From assembly GCA_036971475.1 (NCBI GenBank), contig JBAIZL010000008.1, positions 5,752,501-5,816,500 of the forward strand: a stretch of DNA of 64,000 nt, given 5' to 3'. Position 1 is the first letter of the stretch. Every line of letters starts with the position of its first letter. The stretch comes from Prosapia bicincta (Eukaryota > Arthropoda > Insecta > Hemiptera > Cercopidae). Below, one piece after another: positions 48,354-60,120 of the stretch. Position numbers and translations under genes: made by a program. The notes below the pieces were generated by a model, which made no database searches, was not told the DNA's origin, and worked only from the letters and a program-made list of their open reading frames with translations.

Positions 48354-49148
48354 CTGCTACTGAAAATAATATAAATTAGTTTTGTTTTAAACATTTTTTA
48401 ACAATGAGAATAATTCCAATGCACTAATTCTTTCTATATTTTAGTTTAATCTATTCTACTGTATTAATAAATATGTCTCACTAAGAAACAGAAAGTAGAA
48501 TAAAAACTTTTTTGTTCCAAGCCTATAAAATTCTAATCAGGTGGTATTATTATTAAAAGGAGTAAAGGCAATTTTAAAATCTAAAAAAGGAGACCTAGGT
48601 CTTAAGGAAGAAACAAATGAAGATATTCTTCAAGTGAACTGATGAATTAAAATTTTTGAGTAGAGGGAAAAACTAGTTCTTATCCAAAGAAATGATGGAC
48701 ATGATTGGCCAGATACACAAACATAGGGACAATGTCAATGAGCTTAGAAACATCAACTTTAAATCACTTTCAAAGAATACCCTCAGTTTCTCAGATTATC
48801 CAAAGTACTGAAAATGGCTTTCTTATTAGACTCGGCTGCTATTGATCCTATGATTACAAAAAAACAGCAATTTTCTCTTTGTTGCCCTGGAAGATTACCA
48901 AAACCTTCAAGTTTGAAATTAAGTTCAACTAATAAACTTATGTATTATTAAGTTCAGGGTTAACAAAACACACTCACATAGGCCTGCATATAATAAAGAG
49001 CAAGTAATAAACATTCAAACAACCTGAGAAAATCATTCATTTCAGCAGATACATTAACAAAAATAATGTTATCGGTAAAATAATAGATTTCCATACAAAT
49101 TTTTATATTATAATATTTTTAAATTAAGAATGAATGAACTAAAGAAAA

Positions 49149-50187
49149 TATACAAGGTGAGGCATAATAAAAAGAGATTTTTAAGAAACAGTCGAGAAAA
49201 ATCCTATGGTTGAAAAAATTTTAATATCATAATCTTAAAATACATGAAAAAGCATTTTTACAATAGTAAAATATTTTTAATCACTTAAAACAGTTTATGA
49301 CTATCCGAACTTTAAATTTAGTAAATTTGTTAAAACTTACTGAGCGAGAACGTTTTCGATTGCTATGTGCCGATCTTCATCAGTATCTTCTGCCAGAAGA
49401 AATTAATAAATTTAAAGTTCGGATAGTCATAAACTATTGTTTTAAGTGATTTATAAGATTCACCGAACGTAATGGACTACAAAATTCAAGAAGTAAAATA
49501 TGACTTATTTTTGAAGATAACTCTGGTAAGATGCCGTCCGTTCAGATGCACACATTCCTCCAGCGGAGCCTTGAAGTTACGCATTACATTGTGCAGCATT
49601 GGCAGTGGGATTTGAACAACTTCCTGTTTCATCTGTTCTTTCAGGGCTTCAATTATTCGAGGAGGGTTATCTTTTTAAACTTTACTTTTCAGATAATCCC
49701 ACAAGAAAAAGTCACATGTTGTGAGGTCCAGTGAACAAGAGGGTCACTTCGGGGGATCACCTAATTTGGAAACAAACGATTGACAATATCCATGCTTATT
49801 CCTAGCAGGACGGAGCAACTTCCCGCACTGAAAGAATGGATCAGACAGGGTAGTTGTTCAAATCCCACTGCTAATGTGGTGAGTAACTTTAGGAATGTGT
49901 GTCTTAACGCCTTACCACAGTTGTCTTAAAAAATTACAGATGGTTTAATATTGTAAAAATGCTTTTTCATGGATTTTAAAATTATTCTTGAATTTTATAG
50001 TCCATTACGTTCGGTTGAATCACTTAAACAATAGTTTATGACTATCCGAACTTTGAATTTAGTAAATTTACTAAATTCAAAGTTCGGATAGTCATTTAAA
50101 ATTATGATGTTAAACATTTTTTTTAACAAAGTGTTTTTTCTCAACAGCCTTTTAAAAATCGCTCTTTATTAAGTCTCACACTATATA
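49149..50187. mobile_element. DNA transposon remnant with long inverted ends
   Basis: The left part (TACAAGGTGAGGCATAATAA..., 49149-49470) and right part (49900-50187) are imperfect inverted repeats over several blocks. These are AATAAA(A)AGAGATTTTT, AAAAGCATTTTTACAATA, GACTATCCGAACTTT and GAATTTTRTAGTCCATTACG. The interior holds a transposase fragment on the minus strand and a diverged piece of the same on the plus strand. The right end is near TCACACTATATAG. Confidence 0.65.
49486..49731 (-). pseudogene. DDE transposase C-terminal fragment
   Basis: Encodes LDLTTCDFFLWDYLKSKV, a stop, then KDNPPRIIEALKEQMKQEVV and MRNFKAPLEECVHLNGRHL, then TGA. The block PDLTxCDFFLWGYLKxxVY...MRRF..RxxxCIxxNGGHxxxIIF is the common C-terminal end of an arthropod DDE (mariner-related) transposase. 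The catalytic N-terminal part is missing. Confidence 0.75.
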
Positions 50188-50736
50188 GAGACCTTGATAA
50201 TATAATGACGTCTATAAACTTAAAATAAAACAAATTATATACAAACGTTTTTGATTGTACTGATTGTTGATTACCCAATCCAGTTTATAACATTTTGTAA
50301 TATTTTGTAATAAATTTTCATTTTATAAGTCCATCGAAATTGAATTGAAAAGATTAAGTTTTAAAGATTAACCTATCTTGAAATATTTGCCTGGTCAGGC
50401 AAATGAATGACAGAAAAGAATAAAAATACATTATAATGGAAGAAGGAACTATAGAATATGGTAAAAAATACATATAAAAAAATATTGCAGAAGAGAAACA
50501 GTTGCAAATTTCTCCCTCAGCACAGACATAATTGGATAGTAGCACAATAGAAAAAAAATACAAAACTGTAGGACTCAAAATAATGTCAGAAATATAAATA
50601 AACTGATACGTAAAACACATTTTTATAATAACTAAATTAACTGAAAATAGTTGAAGAATTAAAAAAAATTATATTGTTATACCAACTGACTTAGCTGATT
50701 ATGCATGTAATCTCTTACAGGAAATAACAAATTTAC

Positions 50737-50878
50737 CTTGAGTTTTCCATTTTTTGCATTGATTGGTAGTGGTGAATTACTTAGAGGATTTTTGTATCCA
50801 ATAAATTCACCTAGTTTAGTAATGACTTCTGAATTCGCGGGGTTTTCGACTCCTTTGCATCTAAAAATTTCTTCATTC
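50737..50878 (-). CDS. Unidentified minus-strand gene, exon A (first one seen)
   Basis: Acceptor TTTTCTTAG (minus) and donor CTCAAG/GTAAAT. One base plus 47 codons: NEEIFRCKGVENPANSEVIT, KLGEFIGYKNPLSN..., ending NGKLK, phase 0 at the 3' end. It starts inside the protein; upstream exons must lie to the right (50900-54000) or beyond but I could not find them. Confidence 0.65.
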
Positions 50879-50879
50879 C

Positions 50880-53800
50880 TAAGAAAATTAAGCGAATTAT
50901 TTTGATTATATAATATATTTTATTTTTAAAAAATTTATCTTGTTACAAAAAGTATAGAAATGATATTAAGAAATTAATTTTAAGGTGTTAGCAAAATATT
51001 AAAGAATTTTTATCTTGAATGCAAAACTTACAAAATTTAGTATATTATGATCTGTGCAAAAAAGAAAAGGTAATTATATTATTCCCATATTGATTTTGAA
51101 GAATACTCAGAAACAAAATAAGTGCTATCATAGGTGACTTTTGAAAAACATTAGGGAAGGGGAAAAACTTTTTTAATACTAAACATTCTTAACCAGTAAA
51201 TAATTTAAATTTGAATAATTATCTCTCTTATAAATTGAAATATTGGCCTAAGGAGAGAAGATTAAAAAATGAAAAATATTACTTTATATTAACATTAATA
51301 TGAAGTAGCATATTTTATTGATTAATTTTCACGAGTGTTTACAGCATTATTATAATCATCAAAATATTAAACAATAAAAAACAAGTACTTTTTTAAAGTA
51401 ATCAAGTAAAAACAATAAATGTTTTGAAACATACAAAAAATTACAATTTCTTCCTCGCTAATGGGTATAGGTTGCTTGTAAGTTACCTGATAATTTACAC
51501 TTTTAGCTTTTGTTGAAAAATATATTTTTAATACTTATTCCCTTTTTTTATAGAAACATTGGGTGGGAACCCCTCGGATAAAAATTGGAGTAAATCAAGG
51601 CCCGTGGGCTACATGGAGTCAGCACTTGTGTATGCTGTGGTACACAAAATGTTCTCTTTACTAAAAAAAATTCCTAAAAAACTGATAGTTATGTTTCGTA
51701 GATTATTATAATTGACTAAATTAAAGATGTTAATCAACAATTTTTATTTAATATCATTATTACTAATCTATGCAAAAGGTCAAAATTAAATTTATTCCTA
51801 ATTATTTATTTTTGTATCTCTTTGAGAAACAAAAAAACTTTAAAAAAAATAAAATGTTTAGAATTCTAATGTCTCAATTGAAAAATTTGTAACATGTCTG
51901 ATAAAATGAGAAACGATAATATAAAAAGATTTATTGTACTTGGACATTTAAACTTCAGTTGACTTTTAGTCTTGGTTTTGTAAAACTTAGTATTTAGTCT
52001 TTCAACTAACGACAAAAATTGTTAGTGTGGTTGAAACGTCAAAGTTCAATATATCTTTTAATATTATCGCCTCTCATTTCATCAGGTTTGTTATGAATGT
52101 TTTTTAAATTGCAGGAAATATTAGTGCAATTCTTTGTGTCTGTATTAAAATCTATGCAAATAAGAATGCTAGATAGATTTTTCCTTTTCAAAATAGTCTT
52201 TAAACAATTGATTTTTATTTAATTACGAAACTCTGTTATTGTCAACATTGTTACTGTCAATTTTTGTTTGAAAAAATACACTATTTACACAATAGTAATA
52301 TTTCTGTTTTTGTACATTTATTTAAGACTGTAATTAGTCCATGAAGCTTTGATAATTACTTAGATGTAAAGGAGAGTAACCTGTTGTGAAAGGCAGGAAC
52401 TATATCTATTTGTTTTAATCCATATCTAAGTTTATCAAGTAAATACATTGTGTAAAGCTTATGACACTAAGCTGAACATCATTATAAACTAAAAAATTTT
52501 TATTTAAATTTATTACAGTATATAAAAAGTAAAAATATTTGTGATATAATCATAACCATAGTAACCCAAACAATCAGATTTTTTTTTCAAATGAGTCAAT
52601 GTTTCACAACTGAATAAATTCATGATAGCCATAGTTAAATTTTATTGAATACGGAATGTAGTTGAATAATTATAAAACGCCTTGTAAACTATGAAGTAGA
52701 ATATTAGAAACAAAATAGTTTAACATAGAAACTTCTTGGAATCCCCTCAAAAACTGAATACACATTGAATGATATTATGGGCATGAGTCATTGGCGTTAG
52801 AGTTAAAACCCTTTTCAAACAATCTTTTTTTGGACAAACCCTTTTGTCAAATTTTAAAAAAAATTGACACATATGCCTACATTGGTATTATGTACAGAAT
52901 AACTTCAAAAATAATTAAGAGATGGAAATTCCTGTATCAAATGTTTACTCAAAACCTGTTTTCAAACATTAGCTAGTTCCCTTTCATTTATATAGCTTAC
53001 ATCCTGCAGTAGAGTCTATTCACACAAATTAATAAAATAAAATTATGAATTTTTGCCAAGTGTATTAATAACAAATATTAAAAAAAATTTTAAAGTCAAT
53101 TCCTGCTAAGGTCAACAATAAAAAATTGTATTTTAGTTTCATTTTGCAAATAATTACAGAAGTGTAATTTTGCCTTCCATGCAATTTCAGTTTCTAGTAG
53201 GTAGCAAAAGAAGAGGTGCATGCCATTCCTACTATAGCCTCATTAACAAGGTATATTCAAGGTAATAATATCCAAGGGTGTAATACCCTTCTTAACCTTT
53301 GGTATAAGGATATCTTGGCCCCTAAGGTTCCTCCATGATCTGTTGCGGGTTTATCCTGTCAGGTGTTTTTCATCTAGCTCTTAGCTTGACATGTACAGTA
53401 TTGCTACATTTAACATATCCTGATTTTCCATAGAAAAAGCTTATAAGCTTGATATATTGGTAATCAATCCTGTTTCCTTCACCGGCTGTAGGGATACTAA
53501 AGGCATGCCCATGTGCGACGGAGACAGCTCGCTAAAGGATAGGTGGCATGAGGGCTGAATGGGTCTTTGGGGCTCAGGTAAAAAAAGAAAAACCATAACA
53601 AACTGTAGAGGGGATAAGTAGAGAAGTTCGTAAAATCACCGAGAGATAGCGCATTAAATATTTATTTTTTAAGGGAAGAGTATATAATTAGTTCTGTTGA
53701 CATCGTTTTAATATTATACTATATTTATTTTCACTTTCTTGCGTTGTCACACAAAAAACCTGAATTTTTTTATGAAGGAATTATAATTTCATGTGGAGAG

Positions 53801-54058
53801 AAGGAAAAATGTGTTTTTTTGTTACCGTTTTAATGTTATCAGAGAAGAGTTGTTACCTGTTTAATAAAATGATAAACATATTTTTAGTATGTTAAAGGAA
53901 AAACGTCGATGTTGGTGGGAAATCGGTAAATGTTCACCTACGCTTATATTTTACATAGGTATGTTAATAAAAAGCTACATGAGTGCGTTATATTAGTATT
54001 TTTTATGTTATTAATCCAAGATCTTCAAAAACAATCTCAGTTGATATGTTAGACGACA
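50880..54058. other. No gene recognised; one GC-richer repeat-like block
   Basis: AT-rich sequence. The block about 53180-53600 is GC-richer than its surroundings (for example GGCATGCCCATGTGCGACGG) and looks like an interspersed repeat, but I cannot name it. Upstream exons of the minus-strand gene may hide here. Confidence 0.4.
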
Positions 54059-55618
54059 CACAGTGGAGTATTTATACCTAGTTCCTGGCCAAAAAGGTAA
54101 AACTTTTATTATGTCTAACAAGGAAAATTTTTATATATCCTTACAGCAGAATGTCTGGCGCTTCATGTGCCAATTTCATCTCCCAATTTTGAGAGCCTGA
54201 ATTGTATTCCTTGTCTCACTTATCAGTTGAAAAGTTCCTGTTACAGCTTGTTTATTACTTTACATTAAAATATTTTATTGGTATGTTGGATAATGGTATT
54301 TATTTGAAATATTACCCAGTTGCTAACAAAGATACCTACTTTCCTTATAGTTACTTTAATTAGAATTATTGTACACGTATTTCAATTAAAAATTCTAACT
54401 TTAAAAGTTTATTTTTTAAATTTTTGTAATTATAAAAGCTTTTTTTATTTGGTGCCGAGACTTGTCAAACTTTGAATTTATTCTAATAGTTATATTTGGG
54501 CTATGAATGCAAATCTAGAAGAAAAATATTCCGTATATTGTTGCAATTTTTATTAATTTTAAATTAAAGTATAGATTTTATTGTACATTTAATTACAAAT
54601 TAACTAACGAAGTAAAGAAAAGTTCTACTCATCTATATTAAAAAGAAAAAAATATATATATAATTTACTGTATAAAGTGTATAAGTTACGTAGAATATAA
54701 TGATAATTATATAAACATATGATAATATATAATTATTATAAAAAACATAGCATTTAAAAAATAAAATTGTTCTATGTGAGTATTATGACAACTAGTAACT
54801 ATTTTTTTGTATTTATATACCATGAAATAAATATAACTTATACAAAATTCAATTGTTATTCTCGTTATGTGAGTGTGTTTATATAATGGTTTTAAGAAGA
54901 AGCGGGCTTTAGCCCATAACAAAGAAGGCAGGTTTATACAAAAGAATGAATATTGGTTGTCAGTTAATATTAACATACCCAATTTTTGTCTTAGTACTCC
55001 AGGTCATCCTCAAAAAGATTTTCAATTGGCTAGTGAAAGAAGCAAACGCAGAAAAGCTGAAGAATAGCGAAAACAATGTACCCCAGAAGAGCTCAGATAG
55101 GGTGCATCGATGAGTCAAAGGGCTTCAGGAAATACTGATGCTGCTAAATTGATTACAAAAGAAACTGAATCGCCAACAAATACAACAATAATTAGAAAGC
55201 AGTTCCTGCAACTTACGCAAGAGAGGTCTTGGAAAAAAGTAACCAATTTAGCAGCGAGGCTCTACAAATTTGCCCACCTGACACAAGCATTATTAATTTA
55301 AAAGACGAATATATATGGAACGATTAAAATTAAAAGATCTAAACTCAGAAGAATCGTAGTAAAAAAATCACACAGTAATATACTAGGCACAAATATTTAC
55401 TAGATATTGTATTACTAGGTGAAAAATATTTCCAAAATAAATAAACCAGGATAAATTATGTATAAAATATAAAATTTGCATGTAAAACAATGTACATTAC
55501 TTTCCTTGTTTAAATAGAAGTAGATTTAATAAGTTAGTATAACAAAATTAGACAATTAGCATAAAAGCAAAATTTAGTATTTTTGGCTACGTTACGACGT
55601 GATATATACTCCACTGTG
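54059..55618. mobile_element. TIR-bounded DNA element (about 1.56 kb)
   Basis: CACAGTGGAGTATTTATAC at 54059 and the inverted GTGATATATACTCCACTGTG at 55599-55618 form short terminal inverted repeats. Inside, the plus strand at 54996-55200 reads GHPQKDFQLASERSKRRKAE, a stop, RKQCTPEELR, a stop, then MSQRASGNTDAAKLITKETE. This matches the start of transposon proteins I recall from insects (a G-R-P-x-K-x-F ... S-x-R-x-x-R-R-K pattern), though I cannot name the superfamily. No target duplication is evident. Confidence 0.5.
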
Positions 55619-55699
55619 CGACGTGCATAATCTGTGATAGTCATGGATTAGTTTGGTATCTATATTTCATAATATTTTCAAACAGTTCAAAACTCGTAA

Positions 55700-55705
55700 C
55701 ACGTG
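55700..55705. promoter_or_regulatory. CACGTG E-box upstream of BCD1
   Basis: CACGTG lies 104 bases before the BCD1 start codon. In flies Myc uses such E-boxes near starts of ribosome-biogenesis genes. A single hexamer is weak evidence. Confidence 0.3.
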
Positions 55706-55808
55706 ATTTTAAAGCGTGGTGGTAAATTGTCAATGACAATCAGTAATTATTTCATTAAGGAAAGAGACGTTTTAAAGTACTATTTCTAATTCAGAATTAT
55801 ACACAAAA

Positions 55809-55840
55809 ATGGATGGAGATGAAAAACCAATACATGTCAG
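55809..55840 (+). CDS. ZNHIT6: Box C/D snoRNA assembly factor BCD1, coding exon 1
   Basis: ATG GAT GGA GAT and onward encodes MDGDEKPIHV plus AG, ending at CAG/GTAAAT. The split codon AG+G gives Arg with the exon at 58259, directly before the zf-HIT finger. The short acidic start is usual in this family. The link to the next exon rests on phase and distance (2.4 kb), not on homology. Confidence 0.6.
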
Positions 55841-56253
55841 GTAAATTTAAAAAATAACTGTAAACAAAATTAGTTAGGTTAAGATATTTCAAGGCATTAA
55901 ATTATATTCTAAGAGACTTTAAGGGATCAAATTTGTTCACATTGGCACTAGAGTAAGTTAAAAAATTAACTGGAAAATTAAACTAGTGGCCTTCATTTAG
56001 CACTATCATAAAACGTCATACAAGTATTAAAAAGTATATAATCAGTTTCCATCAGATAATTTAAGTTTATATGAAGGATATTTGGTAAATATTCACCACC
56101 CCCAATGGAATGCATTTAAAATGAATGAAAAACATGTAATGAAGCTATATTGATGATTATTATCTTGAATTTTATAGTACATTACGTTTCGTAAAACTTA
56201 ATTAATCACATTCGTTGATTCCATCTTCGCGTGAGCTACTAGTAATCACTTGC

Positions 56254-56451
56254 ACTTTTAATGTTTTAAACTTGCCTATAGTAGCACTTACTTTGTTTGT
56301 TGAGGACGGCCATTTCGGGAGATGTGTCCCTTTGTCATTTCAGACCGTAACTGTTACGGTCTGAGTTGACAAAGGGACACATCTCCCGAAACGGCCGTCC
56401 TCAACAAACAAAGTAAGTGCTACTATAGGCAAGTTTAAAACATTAAAAGTG
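56254..56451. repeat. Large hairpin, about 98-nt arms with almost no loop
   Basis: 56254-56351 and 56353-56451 are reverse complements with very few differences (for example GGCCATTTCG against GGCCGTTTCG). The apex is CAGACCGTAAC-T-GTTACGGTCTG. Just outside, GAATTTTATAGTACATTACG matches the ends of the 49149-50187 element. A half copy lies at 6258-6330. Confidence 0.9.
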
Positions 56452-57566
56452 TAAGTTAATTAATCACTTCATAATTTAATGTTAGAATGATTAAATTATT
56501 ATTTTTGTTATTGCTGAAGGTTAATTTTATATACCTATATTGAAATATATCTATGGAGTATCTAGCTAGGATAGATTTGGTTATAATTTCATACATTTAA
56601 CCAAGCTAATGTACACATGTAAGTCAATAGAGATCATGTGTCGTACCTGGCAAAAAGTATTACTCCGTGGAAGCAATTGTCTAATTAGGTAATGTTGTGT
56701 TAAATTACAACCAAATCTATCCTAACTGGGGACTTTATAGGTATATTAAACTTTTGATACTGAATTCAAGAAACAAATCCCAACTTAAATTCAATAAAAA
56801 AATAACTTTCTGAATCAAAAAAATTTTTCTTATGGAAATGTTGATTAATTTTATACATTTTGCATAGGTGGTGGGCTAACTGTGTATTAAATGAATATTT
56901 TTGTATATTTTTATGGTTTGTGACATTTAAAAACATTAGTTTTGTGCGGAATATGTTTAAACACTTTAGATTCCACTGTAGTCATATCTGACCTGCATCT
57001 AATGATCGATGTACTACTCCCTTGTAATTTCCAAATGCCAGAAACTAATATTTTCACTAATTTTTTTCTCTTTGGGGATTATAAGTTTCTTAGTAAATTT
57101 GCTCAAATATAATTAAACATATAGAAATTAGGCGTTATATCTGGCCAGTATGATATTGATCAAAATACTGGCAGATACTACCTAATGTGTTTATATTTTA
57201 AAAACTAACATTGTTACTAAACACAGAAGATAACTAAGGAGAAAATTAAATTCACAAAATTTTTATGTCTGTAAAACACAACCCAAATCGATGACTAAAG
57301 TCCAAAAACATGTATCTCAAAAATTTTTCAGGAGAACAAAAAAACATTCTAGTTTTGCCATCCAACCTTGTTTTATATTCCAATTTTGGAATAAATTTCC
57401 CTTCTTTACTTTTATACATTATAGCTATCTAAGGTTAGATGAAGCTAATTTTTCTAAAAATCTCTATAGGCTACCAATAACTCAAAATGGCAAAATTTTG
57501 AGATACGTGGTGTTGGAGTTTAGCAATAGAAATCAACTTTCGCCATTCATATACAGAATACACTAA

Positions 57567-57890
57567 ATCACTAATCTAAAAGTTCTACATTACATTCAAA
57601 AAGCAACAAACTAAACACGATAGGGAGATATACAAAGACAACAATAACCATCCAAAGGACGTTCTATACAACAAAACATGGTCACAATCAAATACTATAT
57701 TCGAACTCATAATTAACAACTACTCTCTTAACAATGATACGCCATAGACCACCAATACACCACAGACACACTAATACAACACCTTGACAACAATCTTGTC
57801 CATGACTCACAGCATTGAATAATGCACTGATCCAGTGTGAAACGTGTCTGCTGAAAATATCTGTTAGTAGTTTTTTTGATACCAATAGAA
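57567..57890 (+). pseudogene. Penelope-like element 3' end (GIY-YIG tail)
   Basis: Plus strand: KFYITFKKQQTKHDREIYKD then NNNHPKDVLYNKTWSQSNTI and FELII. The EIYK...NPxxxLNxxxxxxSxTIFELL pattern is the C-terminal tail of PLE GIY-YIG proteins, as in 40455-40745. It is followed by CACTGATCCAGTGTGAAACG, another hammerhead-like core with a damaged CUGANGA. Confidence 0.6.
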
Positions 57891-58258
57891 GTTAATTTTA
57901 CTCTGAGTAAAATTTTAAATGTTTAATTTAAATTCAATTAACTTTAAGTTACTTGAAATAACACTTTCTGATCAGAAAACTACTTGATTTATCATTAAAC
58001 TTTATGATCCAACTTAGCAACAATATAATATCCAGTTAACACTCAAAAATTTGTAACTAGCTGATTGCAACTGTAAGTTGTTTTACTAGTTTTTCTTAGG
58101 CTTGATAATATGAGGAATATAAATAATGCTACAACTCAAAATTTATTGTTGTTACATACTGAAATATGTTTATATTAATGTTTACAATAAAACTTGTACT
58201 TAAAAACTCAATTGTGAACATGTTTAGCAGGAGTATCTATGATTATTCTTTGTTTTAG

Positions 58259-58443
58259 GTATTTGGGTCCTTGTGAAGTCTGTAACGTTCATGATGCAAA
58301 GTACACATGTCCACGCTGTGAAGTAAAAACTTGCAGTTTAGTTTGTGTTAATGTACATAAAAAAGAGCTGGATTGTAATGGTGTTCGAGATAAAGTAAAA
58401 TTTAAACCTGTTAAAAAAATGGGAAATTTAGATCTTCAAAACG
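58259..58443 (+). CDS. ZNHIT6: BCD1 zf-HIT zinc-finger exon
   Basis: Acceptor TTTGTTTTAG and donor G/GTAAGT. Encodes YLGPCEVCNVHDAKYTCPRC, then EVKTCSLVCVNVHKKELDCN and GVRDKV. The spacing CxxC-x8-CxxC-x4-CxxxC-x3-H-x5-C is the zf-HIT finger with two interleaved zinc sites. CNGVRDK directly after the last Cys is specific to BCD1/ZNHIT6, the nucleoplasmic factor that brings together box C/D snoRNP proteins (with NUFIP and R2TP). All zinc ligands are present. The exon ends with a split codon (phase 1). The following exons (helical domain) are not found up to 64000; they may lie beyond. Confidence 0.92.
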
Positions 58444-58810
58444 GTAAGTATTGAATTTGAAAAAAAAATGTTAAACTTGGTAACTCTTAATTGATGTGAT
58501 TTTATTTTTAAAATTGTATTTCATATTCAAATTCTTAGATTATGACATTTATAAAGAGTAAAACTATTTTTTGCATATTATAATGTTTAAACAAGATGGT
58601 TTCTATTCCAAATCATCTACCAATAAATATGTTTAATTTATTTCTTTTATGGAAAGTTTATACAAGTTTTTTTTTCAAACTGTCCTACAGAAGTAATTAC
58701 AAAAAAAAATTGTTAATTTTAGTGGCTATCAACAAATGTACAAGTACAATTAAAATTACTCTGTACAATTTGTTTCTAGGAATTAAAAGAAAATTCCTAG
58801 AACTTTTAAA

Positions 58811-58905
58811 GAATATTTTAGTTTGTTAGGGTTGAATAAATAAAAAGGCTACTAACTATGTTAGGATATGGACATTTTATTTTAAAAATCATCAAAATTC
58901 ACAAG
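58811..58905 (+). repeat. Direct repeat flanking a Helitron piece (left copy)
   Basis: TAGTTTGTTAGGGTTGAATA, then AATAAAAAGG and a tail through TCATCAAAATTCA, repeated with few changes at about 59548-59632. The pair brackets the Helitron helicase fragment. Confidence 0.75.
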
Positions 58906-58939
58906 CTATGGCAATTAAAAAAAATCAACATTATCAGTC

Positions 58940-59530
58940 TCTTAGAGCGATGGAATGTACGATATTTTTAGTGAGCCAACACAATCAAACTAGATGGTTT
59001 ACCCACACGAGAACATGCCACGTTTAATTGTCAGTGTGAATAAAATCTAAGCCAAAAACAGGCATTGCTTGGTTTAGGAGATGTGTTGATTGTCATTGCA
59101 AATGCCAATCTAATTGTAAATTGAACTGTGTGAATTCTATTGGCACATCTGTTGGAATAATAGGGATTCGTGGAAGTAATACATCTTCACCTTGGAACTT
59201 CCAATGCAAAATGCTGGCTTTAACAACGTTTTTCATCAATTTTTTAATGACTAATTGTGTACCATTGCACACCCGTGGTGGGTTCGAATTACGAAGCAAA
59301 ATAACTGAAGATTCAACCTTCAGTTGTAAATGGTAAGGTGGCATGCTTGGCAAATCCAATTAGTAAAAAACTCTACTGGATAATTTACAGCTATGTTGGT
59401 ATCGCAAACTGTTTTGATAGATGTGTATGGCACCAATTCCCCTGGCAACAACTGTTGTATCTTGAAATTCAAATGGTTGACTTCAAATTTTTTGTTGCCA
59501 AAATTGCTCTTTTTACAATTTTTTAGGAAT
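58940..59530 (-). pseudogene. Helitron helicase C-terminal fragment
   Basis: Minus strand, in order with frame changes: AILATKN, then a block matching LLPGELV..TSI.TVCDTNIA, LPSMPPYHLQLKVESSVILL, RNSNPPRVCNGTQLVIKKLM and GEDVLLPRIPIIPTDVPIEF. PIF1-like helicases of Helitrons show exactly this order (PPH.L.LK.GSPIILLRN..P..LCNGTRL). The following AMTINKSQGQ motif is destroyed. The piece is collinear with 63245-64000. Confidence 0.82.
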
Positions 59531-59547
59531 AAAACTTTTTTAGGAAT

Positions 59548-59632
59548 TTTTAGTTTGTTAGGGTTGAATAAATAAAAAAGGTACTAACTATGTGAGGATA
59601 AGGATATTTTATTTTAAAAAATCATCAAAATT
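59548..59632 (+). repeat. Direct repeat flanking a Helitron piece (right copy)
   Basis: See the left copy at 58811-58905. A few substitutions and one-base indels separate the copies. Confidence 0.75.
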
Positions 59633-59742
59633 CAGAAGAAAGCTTCATTGTTTTATAATTTTAAAAAATCCTGAAAAGAGCATCCAGATTATCTGAGAGG
59701 AATTTTGTTGTTTCTCCCAATATTACAGTTATATTGGGACTG

Positions 59743-59744
<2 letters not shown>

Positions 59745-59814
<70 letters not shown>

Positions 59815-59905
59815 TTTCACTTATGTACTTAAACAAGAATCTTACTTGGTATTTATGCGAGTACTTTCAAAGACTGGTTAGCGTCTCCATCCTCGGGCAT
59901 ACTCA
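59745..59905. repeat. (AT)n tract plus half copy of the 45.2 kb hairpin
   Basis: TA tract 59745-59811, then TCACTTTCACTTATGTACTT and onward to CGGGCATACTC, matching the left arm of 45206-45345 (with a diverged inner part). The complementary arm is missing. Confidence 0.75.
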
Positions 59906-59928
59906 TATAAAATATATATATATATATA

Positions 59929-60120
59929 GATTTTTTGGACTAGGAGACTGACAGACTTACCTTGGTAAGAGTCCACACTGTAGTCTTGAAATAGAAACAC
60001 ATAAAAGCACTTAAACAATGATATATTTCAACCACACAGTGGTCTTTGTCAATCGAAGAGAAGACACAAAAAGAAATATGAGAGAATGAAATAAAATAAA
60101 TACAAGTTGTAATCACAGAT
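59929..60120 (-). repeat. PLE-type terminus of the GGACTAGGAGACTGACAG family
   Basis: Matches 62966-63140 along about 190 bp. Minus strand: a degenerate UUGACAA core, ACCACUGUGUGGU stem, GAAA. It contains the CACACAGTGGT stem-loop that the palindromic copies lack. Confidence 0.6.

Larger units (their letters stand above)
55841..58258 (+). other. BCD1 intron 1 (about 2.4 kb)
   Basis: Bounded by GTAAAT and TGTTTTAG. Contains a perfect-looking hairpin (56254-56451) and a PLE remnant (57567-57890). 56460-57550 shows nothing I can name. Confidence 0.55.

Noticed and set aside
53180..53600. GC-richer block as a possible tRNA-derived SINE
   Set aside because: No A and B box pair with correct spacing could be found; left as an unnamed repeat-like block.
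57291..57566. 91-codon plus-strand frame
   Set aside because: No similarity or domain; phenylalanine-rich AT-driven translation just upstream of a PLE fragment.
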